DNA of 34,079 nt from Mycobacterium hubeiense (GTDB lineage Bacteria; Actinomycetota; Actinomycetes; Mycobacteriales; Mycobacteriaceae): NCBI RefSeq assembly GCF_002838065.1, contig NZ_PIZU01000046.1, positions 1-34,079 on the forward strand, read 5' to 3'. Below the pieces are notes generated by a model. The model made no database searches. It had not been told where the DNA came from and saw only the letters and a list, made by a program, of their open reading frames with translations. The position numbers and the translations under genes are program-made. Numbering within the stretch: the first letter of the stretch is position 1; each line of letters begins with the position of its first letter. This document shows positions 15,191-22,815 of this stretch, piece by piece.

Positions 15191-16315
15191 TCACGCTTGG
15201 CTTGACGCGGCCGTAAGCGCTTCGGCGAACCGCTGCAGCTCGTCAGCGGTGATGTCGACATGCGGCGAGACCCGCAACACCGGCGCCGTCATCTCGAAAG
15301 GCGCCCGCTGCACCTCCGCATAGGTGGTGACGATCCCCTGCTCGGCGATCAGCCAAGACCGGATGGCGTTCGGGTCGGCACCGTCGACGGGCTCCAGCGT
15401 GGTGATGGCCGACGGTTCCTCGAGCGGTTCGACGACGCGCCAGCCGGCCACGTCGGCCAGCACCTCCCGCGTCATCCGGCCCACTTCGGCGAGCCGCGCC
15501 CGCACCTGCTCCGGCCCGGCCGCCAAGTGTTCACCGATCGCCACCGAAAAGCCCACCCGCGCAGCCACATTAGCTTCACCGTGCTGCAGCCGTTCGATCA
15601 CCGTGAGCGGCAGGTTCCATTCGGGCGGCGGCACCCGCGGTCGCAGGCGCTCGGCCAGCGCGGGCCGCACCGCCAGCACGCCGACGCCCCTTGGACCGGC
15701 CATCCACTTGCGCGACGATGAGTACACCGCGTCGGCGCCGACCGCGCAGTCCATGTGGCCCAACGCCTGGGCGGCGTCGACCGCCAACGGAATTCCGAGA
15801 GCGCGGCACGTTTCGGCGAGCGCCGCCAAGGGTTGGACGACGCCACGGTGGCTGGCCAACGAGGTGAGGTGCGCCAACGCAGGCGGATCGGCGGACAGCA
15901 TCGCCGCTGCATCGTCAACAAGCAGCCGCCCCAGCCCGTCGACCGGCAGCGCCCGAACGCGAAAACCGTTTGCGGCCATGATGGCCAGGTTCGGCCCGTA
16001 CTCGCCGGGCAGACATGCCACGGTGCGTTCACCGGGCCAGCCGCTCAGCAGCAGATCGAGAGCGTGGTTGGACCCGGTGGTGAAGACGACGTGCGACGCG
16101 TCGATGCCGGTCAGCGCAGCGACCGCGGCCCGTCCCGCGTCGAGCACCGGAGCCGCGGCCTCCGCCGCCACGTAGCCGCCGACTTCGGCCTCATGTCGGG
16201 CGTGCTGCGCGGCGCTGTCGATCACCGCGAATGACTGCCGTGAGCACGCACCGCTGTCCAGGTGCAGGCCCGCGACCTTCGGCCGGGCGGCGCGCCACCG
16301 CTCAGGGAGGTTCAC
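15191..16315 (-). CDS. egtE: Ergothioneine biosynthesis PLP-dependent C-S lyase EgtE
   Basis: 374 residues. Last step of ergothioneine synthesis: cleaves hercynylcysteine sulfoxide to ergothioneine. Aminotransferase class V fold: PLP-contacting Asp180 (LAVDAAQALGH) and Schiff-base Lys203 in YSSSRKWMAGPRGVG. Starts ERWRAARPKVAGLHLD as in other mycobacterial EgtE. The GTG at 16315 overlaps the egtD stop (GTGA), showing translational coupling; the longer frame to 16360 would run into egtD. The C-terminus has VVTTYAEVQRAPFEM and LRVSPHVDIT, normal for the family. Followed closely by the GNAT gene. Confidence 0.95.
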   Translation of the reverse strand: MNLPERWRAARPKVAGLHLDSGACSRQSFAVIDSAAQHARHEAEVGGYVAAEAAAPVLDAGRAAVAALTGIDASHVVFTTGSNHALDLLLSGWPGERTVACLPGEYGPNLAIMAANGFRVRALPVDGLGRLLVDDAAAMLSADPPALAHLTSLASHRGVVQPLAALAETCRALGIPLAVDAAQALGHMDCAVGADAVYSSSRKWMAGPRGVGVLAVRPALAERLRPRVPPPEWNLPLTVIERLQHGEANVAARVGFSVAIGEHLAAGPEQVRARLAEVGRMTREVLADVAGWRVVEPLEEPSAITTLEPVDGADPNAIRSWLIAEQGIVTTYAEVQRAPFEMTAPVLRVSPHVDITADELQRFAEALTAASSQA

Positions 16316-17277
16316 TTGACCGACAGCGACAGCCCGAAGTCGCCGGCCTCGTCGGTCCACCAGTGGGTCAATTGCATTCCCGCGGAGGCCAATTCGGTGG
16401 CCACCCCGTCGGGCCGGAACTTGCAGGACACCTCCGTCAACATCTCCTCGCCGCCCGCGAAGTCAACGGTCAGATCCAGCGCACCCACCTCCACCTGGTG
16501 CGGGGTCTCGGCGCGGAGCCACATCTCGATGCGCTCGTCCTCGATGTTCCAGCGGGCCACGTGCGCAAACTGCTCGAGGTCGAAGTCGGCGTCGAGTTCG
16601 CGGTTGACCACCGCCAACACGTTGCGGTTGAACTGCGCAGTCACCCCGGCGGCGTCATCGTAGGCGCGCACCAACCGGTCGGCGTCTTTCACCAGATCGG
16701 TGCCCAATAGCAGGCAGTCCCCCGGCTGCAACGTGTCGGACAGCGCGGCGAGAAACTCGGCGCGCGGCCCCGGCGTGAGATTGCCGATCGTCGAGCCGAG
16801 GAACACCACCAGCCGACGTCCGACCCGGGGGATCTTGCCCAGGTGTTCCTCGAAATCACCGCACACCGCCTCGATTTCGATGCCGGGATACTCGGCTTGG
16901 ATGGCGGAGCCGGCCGCCTGCAGGACCCCGGCGTCGACGTCGAACGGGACGAACCGCTGCAGGGATCCGCTGTCGCGCAGCGCATCCAGCAGTAACCGCG
17001 TCTTCTCCGACGTGCCGCTGCCGAGTTCGACCAGGGTGTCGGCACCCGCCGCGGCGGCGATGTCAGCCGCGCGTGCGCGCAGGATCTGCGCTTCCGCGCG
17101 GGTCGGGTAGTACTCGGGCAACCGGGTGATCTGGTCGAACAGGTCGCTGCCGGTCGCGTCGTAGAACCACTTGGGCGGCAACGACTTCGGCGTCGAAGTC
17201 AAACCCTCCAGCACGTCACGCCGCAGCGCGCGGGCCGCGGAATCGGCGGCCAGGTAGTTGGACAGCGCGAAGCTCAT
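16312..17277 (-). CDS. egtD: L-histidine N(alpha)-methyltransferase EgtD
   Basis: 321 residues, the same length as M. smegmatis EgtD. It trimethylates histidine to hercynine with three SAM. The histidine- and SAM-binding residues known from the crystal structures fall at exactly the expected numbers: Tyr56 (LPEYYP), Asn166 (GSTIGNL), Tyr206 (VRAYDDAAG), Glu282 and Ser284 (LTEVSCKF). SAM motif I is VELGSGTSEKT (about 83-93). The ATG at 17277 overlaps the egtC stop (TGATG) and its own stop overlaps the egtE GTG. The longer open frame to 17433 is antisense or shadow sequence in egtC. Confidence 0.97.
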   Translation of the reverse strand: MSFALSNYLAADSAARALRRDVLEGLTSTPKSLPPKWFYDATGSDLFDQITRLPEYYPTRAEAQILRARAADIAAAAGADTLVELGSGTSEKTRLLLDALRDSGSLQRFVPFDVDAGVLQAAGSAIQAEYPGIEIEAVCGDFEEHLGKIPRVGRRLVVFLGSTIGNLTPGPRAEFLAALSDTLQPGDCLLLGTDLVKDADRLVRAYDDAAGVTAQFNRNVLAVVNRELDADFDLEQFAHVARWNIEDERIEMWLRAETPHQVEVGALDLTVDFAGGEEMLTEVSCKFRPDGVATELASAGMQLTHWWTDEAGDFGLSLSVK

Positions 17278-17966
17278 CACGTTCCTTTCAAAGCGGTCAG
17301 CGTGACGCGGGAGCCGTCGACCTCGACGAGATGGCGGTCGGGAACCTCCTGCCACGCGGAGTCGTCGTCGTAGGGTTCGCTGGCCAGCACCACCCCGTCG
17401 TCGCGGCGCAGCACCGAAAGCGTGTCGCCCCATGTGGTGGCCAGCAATTGAGATCCGTTGCCGGCCAAGATGTTCAGCCGTGCATTGGGATCGGCGGCAG
17501 CCACCTCGGCGGTGGTGTCTGCGAGTGCGTCGAGGCCGCGGTCGAAGATCAGCGCCGCCAGCAGCGCGCTGTCGACGGTGGATTCGGCCCGCCCCGATAG
17601 CGGCAGCACGGAGCGGTCCACCAGCCCGTTGTGCGACAGCAGCCAGCGGCCGTCGGTGAACGGCGCCGATGCCGACGGCTCGATCGGCATGCCGATGGTG
17701 GCCGATCGCACCGCGGCGACGATGCAGCCGCTGCGCAGCGCGGGCGCCACCGACGCGAACGACGTATCACCCCACAGCGGCGCGGCACTGCGCCACCGCC
17801 GCGCGACACCGTTATCGAAAAAGCCGACGCCCCAACCATCTGCGTTCATCAAGCCGTGCTTCTGCCGCCGCGGCGCATAAGACTGCACCAGCAGCCCCGA
17901 CGGCGGATCCAAAACCAGCGACGACACCGGAACCGGTTCCCCGAGCCAGCCCAGATGACGGCACAT
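17277..17966 (-). CDS. egtC: Gamma-glutamyl-hercynylcysteine sulfoxide hydrolase EgtC
   Basis: 229 residues. Class II glutamine-amidotransferase-like Ntn hydrolase that removes glutamate from gamma-glutamyl-hercynylcysteine sulfoxide. The catalytic Cys2 is exposed after Met removal (MCRHLGWLG). Other family landmarks are LMNADGWGVGFF, VAAVRSATIGMPIE and the oxyanion-hole region WLLSHNGLVD. The ATG at 17966 overlaps the egtB stop (TGATG). The open frame continues to 18197 but only through egtB. Fourth of the five coupled egt genes when read backward from egtE. Confidence 0.96.
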   Translation of the reverse strand: MCRHLGWLGEPVPVSSLVLDPPSGLLVQSYAPRRQKHGLMNADGWGVGFFDNGVARRWRSAAPLWGDTSFASVAPALRSGCIVAAVRSATIGMPIEPSASAPFTDGRWLLSHNGLVDRSVLPLSGRAESTVDSALLAALIFDRGLDALADTTAEVAAADPNARLNILAGNGSQLLATTWGDTLSVLRRDDGVVLASEPYDDDSAWQEVPDRHLVEVDGSRVTLTALKGT

Positions 17967-19261
17967 CAGTTGACATCCCATGCCAGCCGCACCCCGGAGA
18001 AGATCTGCCGCCGGATCGGGTGGTCCCAGTTGCGGAAGCTGGGCCGCAGGATGTCGGCGCTGACCGCCCACGACCCGCCGCGCAGCACCTTGTAATCCCC
18101 AGCCCCATTGCCTTCGAAGAAAGGCTGTGAGTAGCGCTCGTAGATCATCGGGGTGAAACCGGGCCACGGGCGCAGCGGCGACGTCGTCCACTCCCACACA
18201 TCACCCAGCATCTGCTCGGCCCCGTATGCCGACGCCCCCGCCGGGTACGCGCCGACTGGCGCCGGTCGGCGCGCATCGCCGCCGAGGTTGGCCAGCGCGG
18301 CGGTGGGTTCCGATGTACCCCAAGGGAATCGGCGACGCGTGCCGGCAGTGGGATCCCAGGCGCAGGCTTTCTCCCATTCGATCTCGGTGGGCAGCCGCGC
18401 GCCCGCCCACGCCGCGTACGCCTCGGCTTCGAAATACGTGACGTGCTGCACCGGTTCGTCGGCGGGAATGTCCTCGATGTGGCCGAACCGGGTGCGGGTC
18501 TGCCCGTCGGGATTCCAGAACTGCGGCGCGACCAGGCCGGCCTGTTGGCGATGGGCCCAGCCGCGCTCGGACCACCACTGCGGCTGGTTATAGCCGCCGT
18601 CGTCGATGAACTGCCGCCATTCGGCGTTGGTGACCGGCACCCGGCCGATCCGGAAATCCGCAACGTCGACGACGTGCGCGGGACGCTCGTTGTCCAGCGA
18701 GTGCGGCTCGCTGACCGCGTCGACCCCGAGCACGAACGGTCCGCAAGGCACCAGCACCGACGTACCGGCCACCCCGGCGCGGCCGGCGGGCAGCGCCGTC
18801 CCGCGGTCCAGCAGCGGCGGGCCGGATCGCAGGTTCAGCGCCTGCAGCATGGTCTCGTCGTGCTGGTTCTCGTGGCTGATCACCAGCCCGAACGGGAACG
18901 TCGCGTCGGGTTCGTCGGAGATCGAGTCGAGCCGGTCCAGCGCCTTGTCCCGGATGGTGGCGCAGTAGCTGCGCGCGTCGGCGGGTGGCAGCAGCGGCAG
19001 CTCGACGCGACTGGCGCGGGAGTGGACAAAGGCGTCGTAGAGGCGGTCGACCTCCGGTGCCAGCATGCCGGGGCGATCGGGGTTGCCGTCGCGGAGCAAC
19101 CACAGCTCTTCCTGCTGACCGATATGGGCGAGGTCCCACACCAGCGGGCTCATCAGCGGGTCGTACTGGCGGCGCAGTTCGGTGTCGTCGAAGTCGACCA
19201 GTTGAAGTGTGCGTTCCCGCGCCCGGGTCAGGCCCTGGGCCAACTCCTCGCGGGTACTCAC
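17966..19261 (-). CDS. egtB: Hercynylcysteine sulfoxide synthase EgtB
   Basis: 431 residues. Non-heme iron enzyme joining hercynine and gamma-glutamylcysteine with O2. The N-terminal DinB-like domain gives the three iron ligands: His46 (WDLAHIGQQEE), His130 and His134 (SHENQHDETM). The C-terminal FGE-sulfatase domain (about 195-430) has GRVPVTNAEWRQF, RLPTEIEWEKA, GDVWEWTTSPLRPWPGF and RNWDHPIRRQIFSGVRLA. The GTG at 19261 overlaps the egtA stop (GTGA). The frame is open to 19876 inside egtA and that part is not EgtB-like. Confidence 0.97.
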   Translation of the reverse strand: MSTREELAQGLTRARERTLQLVDFDDTELRRQYDPLMSPLVWDLAHIGQQEELWLLRDGNPDRPGMLAPEVDRLYDAFVHSRASRVELPLLPPADARSYCATIRDKALDRLDSISDEPDATFPFGLVISHENQHDETMLQALNLRSGPPLLDRGTALPAGRAGVAGTSVLVPCGPFVLGVDAVSEPHSLDNERPAHVVDVADFRIGRVPVTNAEWRQFIDDGGYNQPQWWSERGWAHRQQAGLVAPQFWNPDGQTRTRFGHIEDIPADEPVQHVTYFEAEAYAAWAGARLPTEIEWEKACAWDPTAGTRRRFPWGTSEPTAALANLGGDARRPAPVGAYPAGASAYGAEQMLGDVWEWTTSPLRPWPGFTPMIYERYSQPFFEGNGAGDYKVLRGGSWAVSADILRPSFRNWDHPIRRQIFSGVRLAWDVN

Positions 19262-20526
19262 AGCTCCCCCCGCGCCAGCTGAGCCACCGCCGGTGCTATC
19301 CCGTAGGTCACCGCGCGGTCGGCGAAATCGTCTGCGGGACATCGACCTTCGGCGACGCTCCGCATCAGTTGCTGCATTGGCTCGCGAAGCTCCTGCGGTG
19401 CCCGCTCGGCGGCGGCCTGCACACAGCGGTTGGCGGCCGCGTACAGGCGACGATCGGCCAGGCCGGCGCGGGCGGCGGCATCCCAGGCCGTCGCGACCGG
19501 TTCGGTGGCTCCCGCGGCGATGTCGGCGGCCGCCGGATCGTCGAGAAGGGTCACGAGGGTGAAAACCACGGCAGGCCACACATATTCCGGGACGCTGTCG
19601 AGATAGCGGATCTCCAGCCAGCGGCGTGGCCGCACCGGCGGGAACAGCGTGGTGAGGTGGTAGTCCAGATCGGCCTGGGTCGGTCGGCGCCCGCCCAGCA
19701 GGACACGTCCGTCGGCCCAGTCGGCGAACGGCACCCAGTCGGTGACCGGCACGGTTTCGGCCCCGTTGACCAGCATCACCGGCGCCCGCAGCGCATATCG
19801 CGCCCAGTCGCTGGCCGGGTCGTCGCCGCTGGCGCCGAGGACCGGGCCGCAACGTGCCGAGTCCAATTGGCCCCACACCCGCTGGCGGGTGCTGCGCCAG
19901 CCGGTGAATTCACCGCCGAGTAGTGGTGAATTGGCCGCGATCGCGATCATCGTCGGGCCCAGCGCATGCGCCAGCCGGACCCGGTCGGCCCACCCGTCGC
20001 GTGGCCCGGCGTCGAGGTTGACCTGCACCGACGCCGTCGACGTCATCATCGCCGCGCCGGCGGCGGCGGTGCCGCTGGCCGCGAAGAACTGTTCCATCGC
20101 CCGGTAGCGCGGTCCCGGGTTGACCCGGCGGGCCGGGCGCAGCGGGTCGACGCCGAGCAGCGCCAAACCGAGGCCGGCCTGGGCGAAGGCGGTGCGAAGC
20201 ACAGCACGGTCGGCGGTCATCGCGTTGATCGCGGCCACCGGACCGGACAGCGGCGGGCCCGACAGTTCCACCGCGCCGCCGGGTTCGACGGTGACGTTGC
20301 TGCCGCCGGGCAGCGCCGGTACGCCCGCGATAATGTCGGTGAGCTCGTCCCAGCCGGGCCGGCGCCACGGATCGGCCGGGTCATAGCAGTGCGCCTCGAT
20401 CTCGAGCCCGACCTGGCCGACCGGCCCGTCGGCCAGACAACCACCGCCGATATGCACAGCCGCGCTGTGGGCACTGGGCAGCTCGGCCTGCGCGACACCC
20501 ACCTCGGACGTGATGGTGAAGGCCAT
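19258..20526 (-). CDS. egtA: Glutamate-cysteine ligase EgtA
   Basis: 422 residues. Makes gamma-glutamylcysteine, the sulfur donor used by EgtB. GCS2-type features: VGLEIEAHCYDP (about 40-51), TASVQVNLDAGP, IAIAANSPLLGG (about 224-235) and RWLEIRYLDSVPE (about 315-327). The ATG at 20526 has GGAAGGGGA upstream. First gene of the coupled set; its stop overlaps the egtB start. The upstream gap to the sensor-domain gene (101 bases) should carry the operon promoter, but I could not pick a clear -10 box. Its own frame extends to 20826 without homology. Confidence 0.95.
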   Translation of the reverse strand: MAFTITSEVGVAQAELPSAHSAAVHIGGGCLADGPVGQVGLEIEAHCYDPADPWRRPGWDELTDIIAGVPALPGGSNVTVEPGGAVELSGPPLSGPVAAINAMTADRAVLRTAFAQAGLGLALLGVDPLRPARRVNPGPRYRAMEQFFAASGTAAAGAAMMTSTASVQVNLDAGPRDGWADRVRLAHALGPTMIAIAANSPLLGGEFTGWRSTRQRVWGQLDSARCGPVLGASGDDPASDWARYALRAPVMLVNGAETVPVTDWVPFADWADGRVLLGGRRPTQADLDYHLTTLFPPVRPRRWLEIRYLDSVPEYVWPAVVFTLVTLLDDPAAADIAAGATEPVATAWDAAARAGLADRRLYAAANRCVQAAAERAPQELREPMQQLMRSVAEGRCPADDFADRAVTYGIAPAVAQLARGEL

Positions 20527-20593
20527 AAAGCCGTCCCCTTCCGGGTCGGAACGAACGCCGCCTTCAGTCCATCTTCCAGAGGGCACCGACAAA

Positions 20594-20614
20594 GTCGCGT
20601 GATTTTCCCGCGAC
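20594..20614 (-). terminator. Stem-loop after the PknH-type sensor gene
   Basis: GTCGCG (20594-20599) and CGCGAC (20609-20614) form a 6-base stem with a 9-base loop containing TTTT. It lies 14 bases beyond the stop of the minus-strand sensor gene and about 70 bases before egtA, so it probably ends the upstream transcript. An operator for egtA cannot be excluded. Confidence 0.45.
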
Positions 20615-20627
20615 GCGTCGGCCGCCG

Positions 20628-21269
20628 CTATTGCCCGAGCGTGTTCTGCATCGCGCCGGCCAGCACGTTTACCGCGGGGCCGGCATTGCCGGATTGGCAC
20701 ACTTTTGCTTGCAGCAAAACGTTCTCCCGCTTGCGTGTGGTGTTGAAGCAGCGCCGGTCGGTGCCGGCTTCCTGCTTGACCCAGTCGGCGTCGGTCGCCG
20801 AGGCCGGTCCGCCGGTGAACGTCCACACCTGAGTGGTGAAATTGTCCAGATGCATCGCGGTGGTCTGGCCGTTGCAGCCGGCGGTCCGGTCGACCACCCG
20901 ATGGAACGCCCGGTCAGCGGCCTCCACCGTGGCGAACACCCCGACGGCCTGCTTGACGAAGTGGGACTGGTCCGTCGGCGACACCTGCGTCACCGCGCCG
21001 TTGAACGACGCCAGGTCCGGATCGTTGTATACCTCGGGCAGCCCGATGTCGGCCCAGTTGTTACAGGCCGGGTTGTCGACGTAGTACGACTGGAACGGGT
21101 CGGTGAACATCCACTCGAATCTCATTGGCGCGCCGACGATATTGCCGACCGACCCCTTGCCCATCACGGCGTAGTTCACCACGCCGGGATCGGACGGGCG
21201 GGCATCGGCGGACGGCGCAAGCGCAAGACCAACGGCCAGAACCAGACCCACTGCGGCAGTGATCCGCAT
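20628..21269 (-). CDS. Secreted PknH-type sensor-domain protein
   Basis: 213 residues. The signal peptide is residues 1-23 (MRITAAVGLVLAVGLALAPS, cleavage after ADA). The mature part resembles the extracellular sensor domain of the Ser/Thr kinase PknH (PF14032): four or more cysteines (PACNNW, TAGCNGQ, RRCFNT, AKVCQSG), alternating strands and a final VNVLAGAMQNTL helix. I recognise it as the equivalent of Rv3705c. There is no kinase domain. It probably acts in the cell wall space; the ligand is unknown. Three bases separate its start from the ohr stop, so both are in one transcript. Confidence 0.83.
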   Translation of the reverse strand: MRITAAVGLVLAVGLALAPSADARPSDPGVVNYAVMGKGSVGNIVGAPMRFEWMFTDPFQSYYVDNPACNNWADIGLPEVYNDPDLASFNGAVTQVSPTDQSHFVKQAVGVFATVEAADRAFHRVVDRTAGCNGQTTAMHLDNFTTQVWTFTGGPASATDADWVKQEAGTDRRCFNTTRKRENVLLQAKVCQSGNAGPAVNVLAGAMQNTLGQ

Positions 21270-21272
21270 CGG

Positions 21273-21701
21273 CTACACCTTCGCGGAAAGCTCGACGTCA
21301 ATGTTGCCGCGGGTGGCCTTCGAGTACGGGCACACCTGATGCGCCTTGTTCATGAGGTCGTCGGCGACGCTCTGCTGCAGCCCCGGCAGGTAGCCGATCA
21401 GATGCGCAGTCAGACCGAAGCCGCCCTCGGAGTCCTTGCCGAACCCGATCTTCGCGGTGACGCCGCTGGCGTCGTCGAGCTTGACGTCGTTGTTGCGGGC
21501 CACCAGGCGCAGCGCGCCGAGAAAGCAGGCGGCGTAACCCGCCGAGAACAGCAGCTCCGGGTTCACGCCCTCGCCGCTGCCACCGGCTTCCTTCGGCGGT
21601 CGGGTGTCGAGGTCGATCTTGCCGTCGGAGGACTTCACATGGCCGTCGCGGCCGCCGCCCGTTGCCGTGGATTCTGCGGTGTAAACGACTTCGATGCTCA
21701 T
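21273..21701 (-). CDS. ohr: Organic hydroperoxide resistance protein Ohr (OsmC family)
   Basis: 142 residues, typical for Ohr, a thiol peroxidase that reduces organic hydroperoxides. The peroxidatic Cys59 is in SAGYAACFLGAL and the resolving Cys124 in HQVCPYSKATRGN. The ATG at 21701 gives the family-like start SIEVVYTAESTATGGGRDG; an in-frame ATG four codons upstream (21713) is possible. No ohrR regulator is adjacent, which is unusual. It is co-directional with the sensor-domain gene and lies one transcript upstream of the egt operon, so several thiol-redox functions cluster here. Confidence 0.92.
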   Translation of the reverse strand: MSIEVVYTAESTATGGGRDGHVKSSDGKIDLDTRPPKEAGGSGEGVNPELLFSAGYAACFLGALRLVARNNDVKLDDASGVTAKIGFGKDSEGGFGLTAHLIGYLPGLQQSVADDLMNKAHQVCPYSKATRGNIDVELSAKV

Positions 21702-21745
21702 GGGCTCGATCATGCCAGCTGTGGCGGCGAGCGGAAGGGGCCTTG

Positions 21746-22261
21746 TCAGTAGACCGTGCGAGTGCAATACGTCCTGGCCGGCGACGGGTACGGCCACGCG
21801 AAATGGCCTGTCTGCGTGGGGCAGGCGGACTGGTCGCGGACGTCGAGCCGCTGTGTCACCTGGACCAGCACGCCGCGACCGCGGTCGGCGCAGTCCGCCA
21901 GTTCGACGATGCCGATCGGCATGTCGAGCTCGTAGCAATGGTCGGCCACCAGGTTGGGCACCAGACACAGCCGGGCGGTCGTGGGTTCGGCGAATTGTGT
22001 TGGCAGTCGCTGGTATTCGGCGCTCGGGCAGTTGCCGGAGGCGTCGGTGATGGCGCCGACGGTGTAGCTCGGGTCGGCGCTGCACGCCACCTTGCGGGCG
22101 CGCACCATGTCGGGCGTGGTCGACGGAATCTCCACGCAGTCGCCGACCGAGAACACCGGCGCCGCCCCGTATTCGACGGGCTCAGCGCGCACCCCGCAGC
22201 CGGCGACCGCCGCCAGTATCGCTGCGACGACGCCCCATCGGATGGCTGAACCGCACGTCAT
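21746..22261 (-). CDS. Cysteine-rich lipoprotein, function unknown
   Basis: 171 residues. A hydrophobic signal (about 8-20) ends in the lipobox VAGC, so the mature protein would begin with a lipidated Cys. The exported part holds about seven further cysteines in a pattern (VGDCV, ACSAD, GNCPSAEY, RLCLV, DHCYEL, ADCADR, SACP, YCTRT) that reminds me of LppU-type lipoproteins. The identification is weak. The ATG at 22261 is chosen over the GTG at 22279 because it gives the shorter, more usual signal. It is followed 44 bases on by ohr on the same strand. Confidence 0.75.
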   Translation of the reverse strand: MTCGSAIRWGVVAAILAAVAGCGVRAEPVEYGAAPVFSVGDCVEIPSTTPDMVRARKVACSADPSYTVGAITDASGNCPSAEYQRLPTQFAEPTTARLCLVPNLVADHCYELDMPIGIVELADCADRGRGVLVQVTQRLDVRDQSACPTQTGHFAWPYPSPARTYCTRTVY

Positions 22262-22316
22262 CGGTAGCGAGGCTCTCACGATTGGCGGCGCTTCGCCACG
22301 GGTTCAGCAAATCGCG

Positions 22317-22346
22317 CGCCCCGGCCACCTCACGATGGCCGGGGCG
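22317..22346 (-). terminator. GC-rich terminator hairpin
   Basis: CGCCCCGGCCA (22317-22327) and TGGCCGGGGCG (22336-22346) form a perfect 11-base stem with an 8-base loop. It lies 43 bases beyond the stop of the proline-rich membrane protein gene and upstream of the lipoprotein gene. It probably ends the minus-strand transcript. There is no T tract. Confidence 0.75.
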
Positions 22347-22388
22347 TCCGTTGGGCTGCCTGTCCAGGATAGGGCGGTCCCGCAGCGG

Positions 22389-22745
22389 TTACGGCCGCGC
22401 CGGGGCCGTGGTCGTCGGCGCGTTGGGCGGCTGCGGCGGCTCCGGACGGTCTGGCCGCTCGAAGTCCGGGCCGCGGAAGATATGCGGTCCGCGCTCGAAC
22501 TGACCCATCGGCGGCGGGCCGACCTTGTGGAAGACGGCGTGGCCGCGATCATGCCCGCGGGGTCCGCCGCCGGAATGTGCGCCCAGCACGAAGCCCGAGA
22601 AGAACACGACCGCGACGATGAAGACCACCCCGGCGACAATGCCCACCCAGGCGGCCGCCGCCGTGAGCCGGCTGCGTTCGCGCGGCGCCGGAGGCGGGGT
22701 CTGGGTGACGACGGGGGTGGTCGGCTGATCAGGTGTTTCGCTCAT
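22389..22745 (-). CDS. Proline-rich single-pass membrane protein
   Basis: 118 residues. A short Pro/Thr-rich cytoplasmic start is followed by one membrane helix at about 31-55 (AAAWVGIVAGVVFIVAVVFF) and an exported Gly/His/Pro-rich tail (HSGGGPRGHDRGHAVFHKVG, ending PQPPNAPTTTAPARP). It looks like the equivalent of Rv3706c by position and composition. The function is unknown; the His-rich stretch could bind metal (speculative). The ATG at 22745 is preferred over 22757. Confidence 0.78.
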   Translation of the reverse strand: MSETPDQPTTPVVTQTPPPAPRERSRLTAAAAWVGIVAGVVFIVAVVFFSGFVLGAHSGGGPRGHDRGHAVFHKVGPPPMGQFERGPHIFRGPDFERPDRPEPPQPPNAPTTTAPARP

Positions 22746-22815
22746 GCATCGAATCATCCGGCCCGTAGTGAGGTGCTTCTCATGAGCCAGCTATGAATCA
22801 GCTATGAACGGCGCC

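Noticed and set aside
17278..17433. N-terminal extension of the egtD frame into egtC
   Set aside because: The ATG at 17277 puts the known binding residues (Tyr56, Asn166, Tyr206, Glu282, Ser284) at their published numbers.
19262..19876. N-terminal extension of the egtB frame through egtA
   Set aside because: The added sequence has no EgtB similarity, and the GTG overlapping the egtA stop gives the family length.
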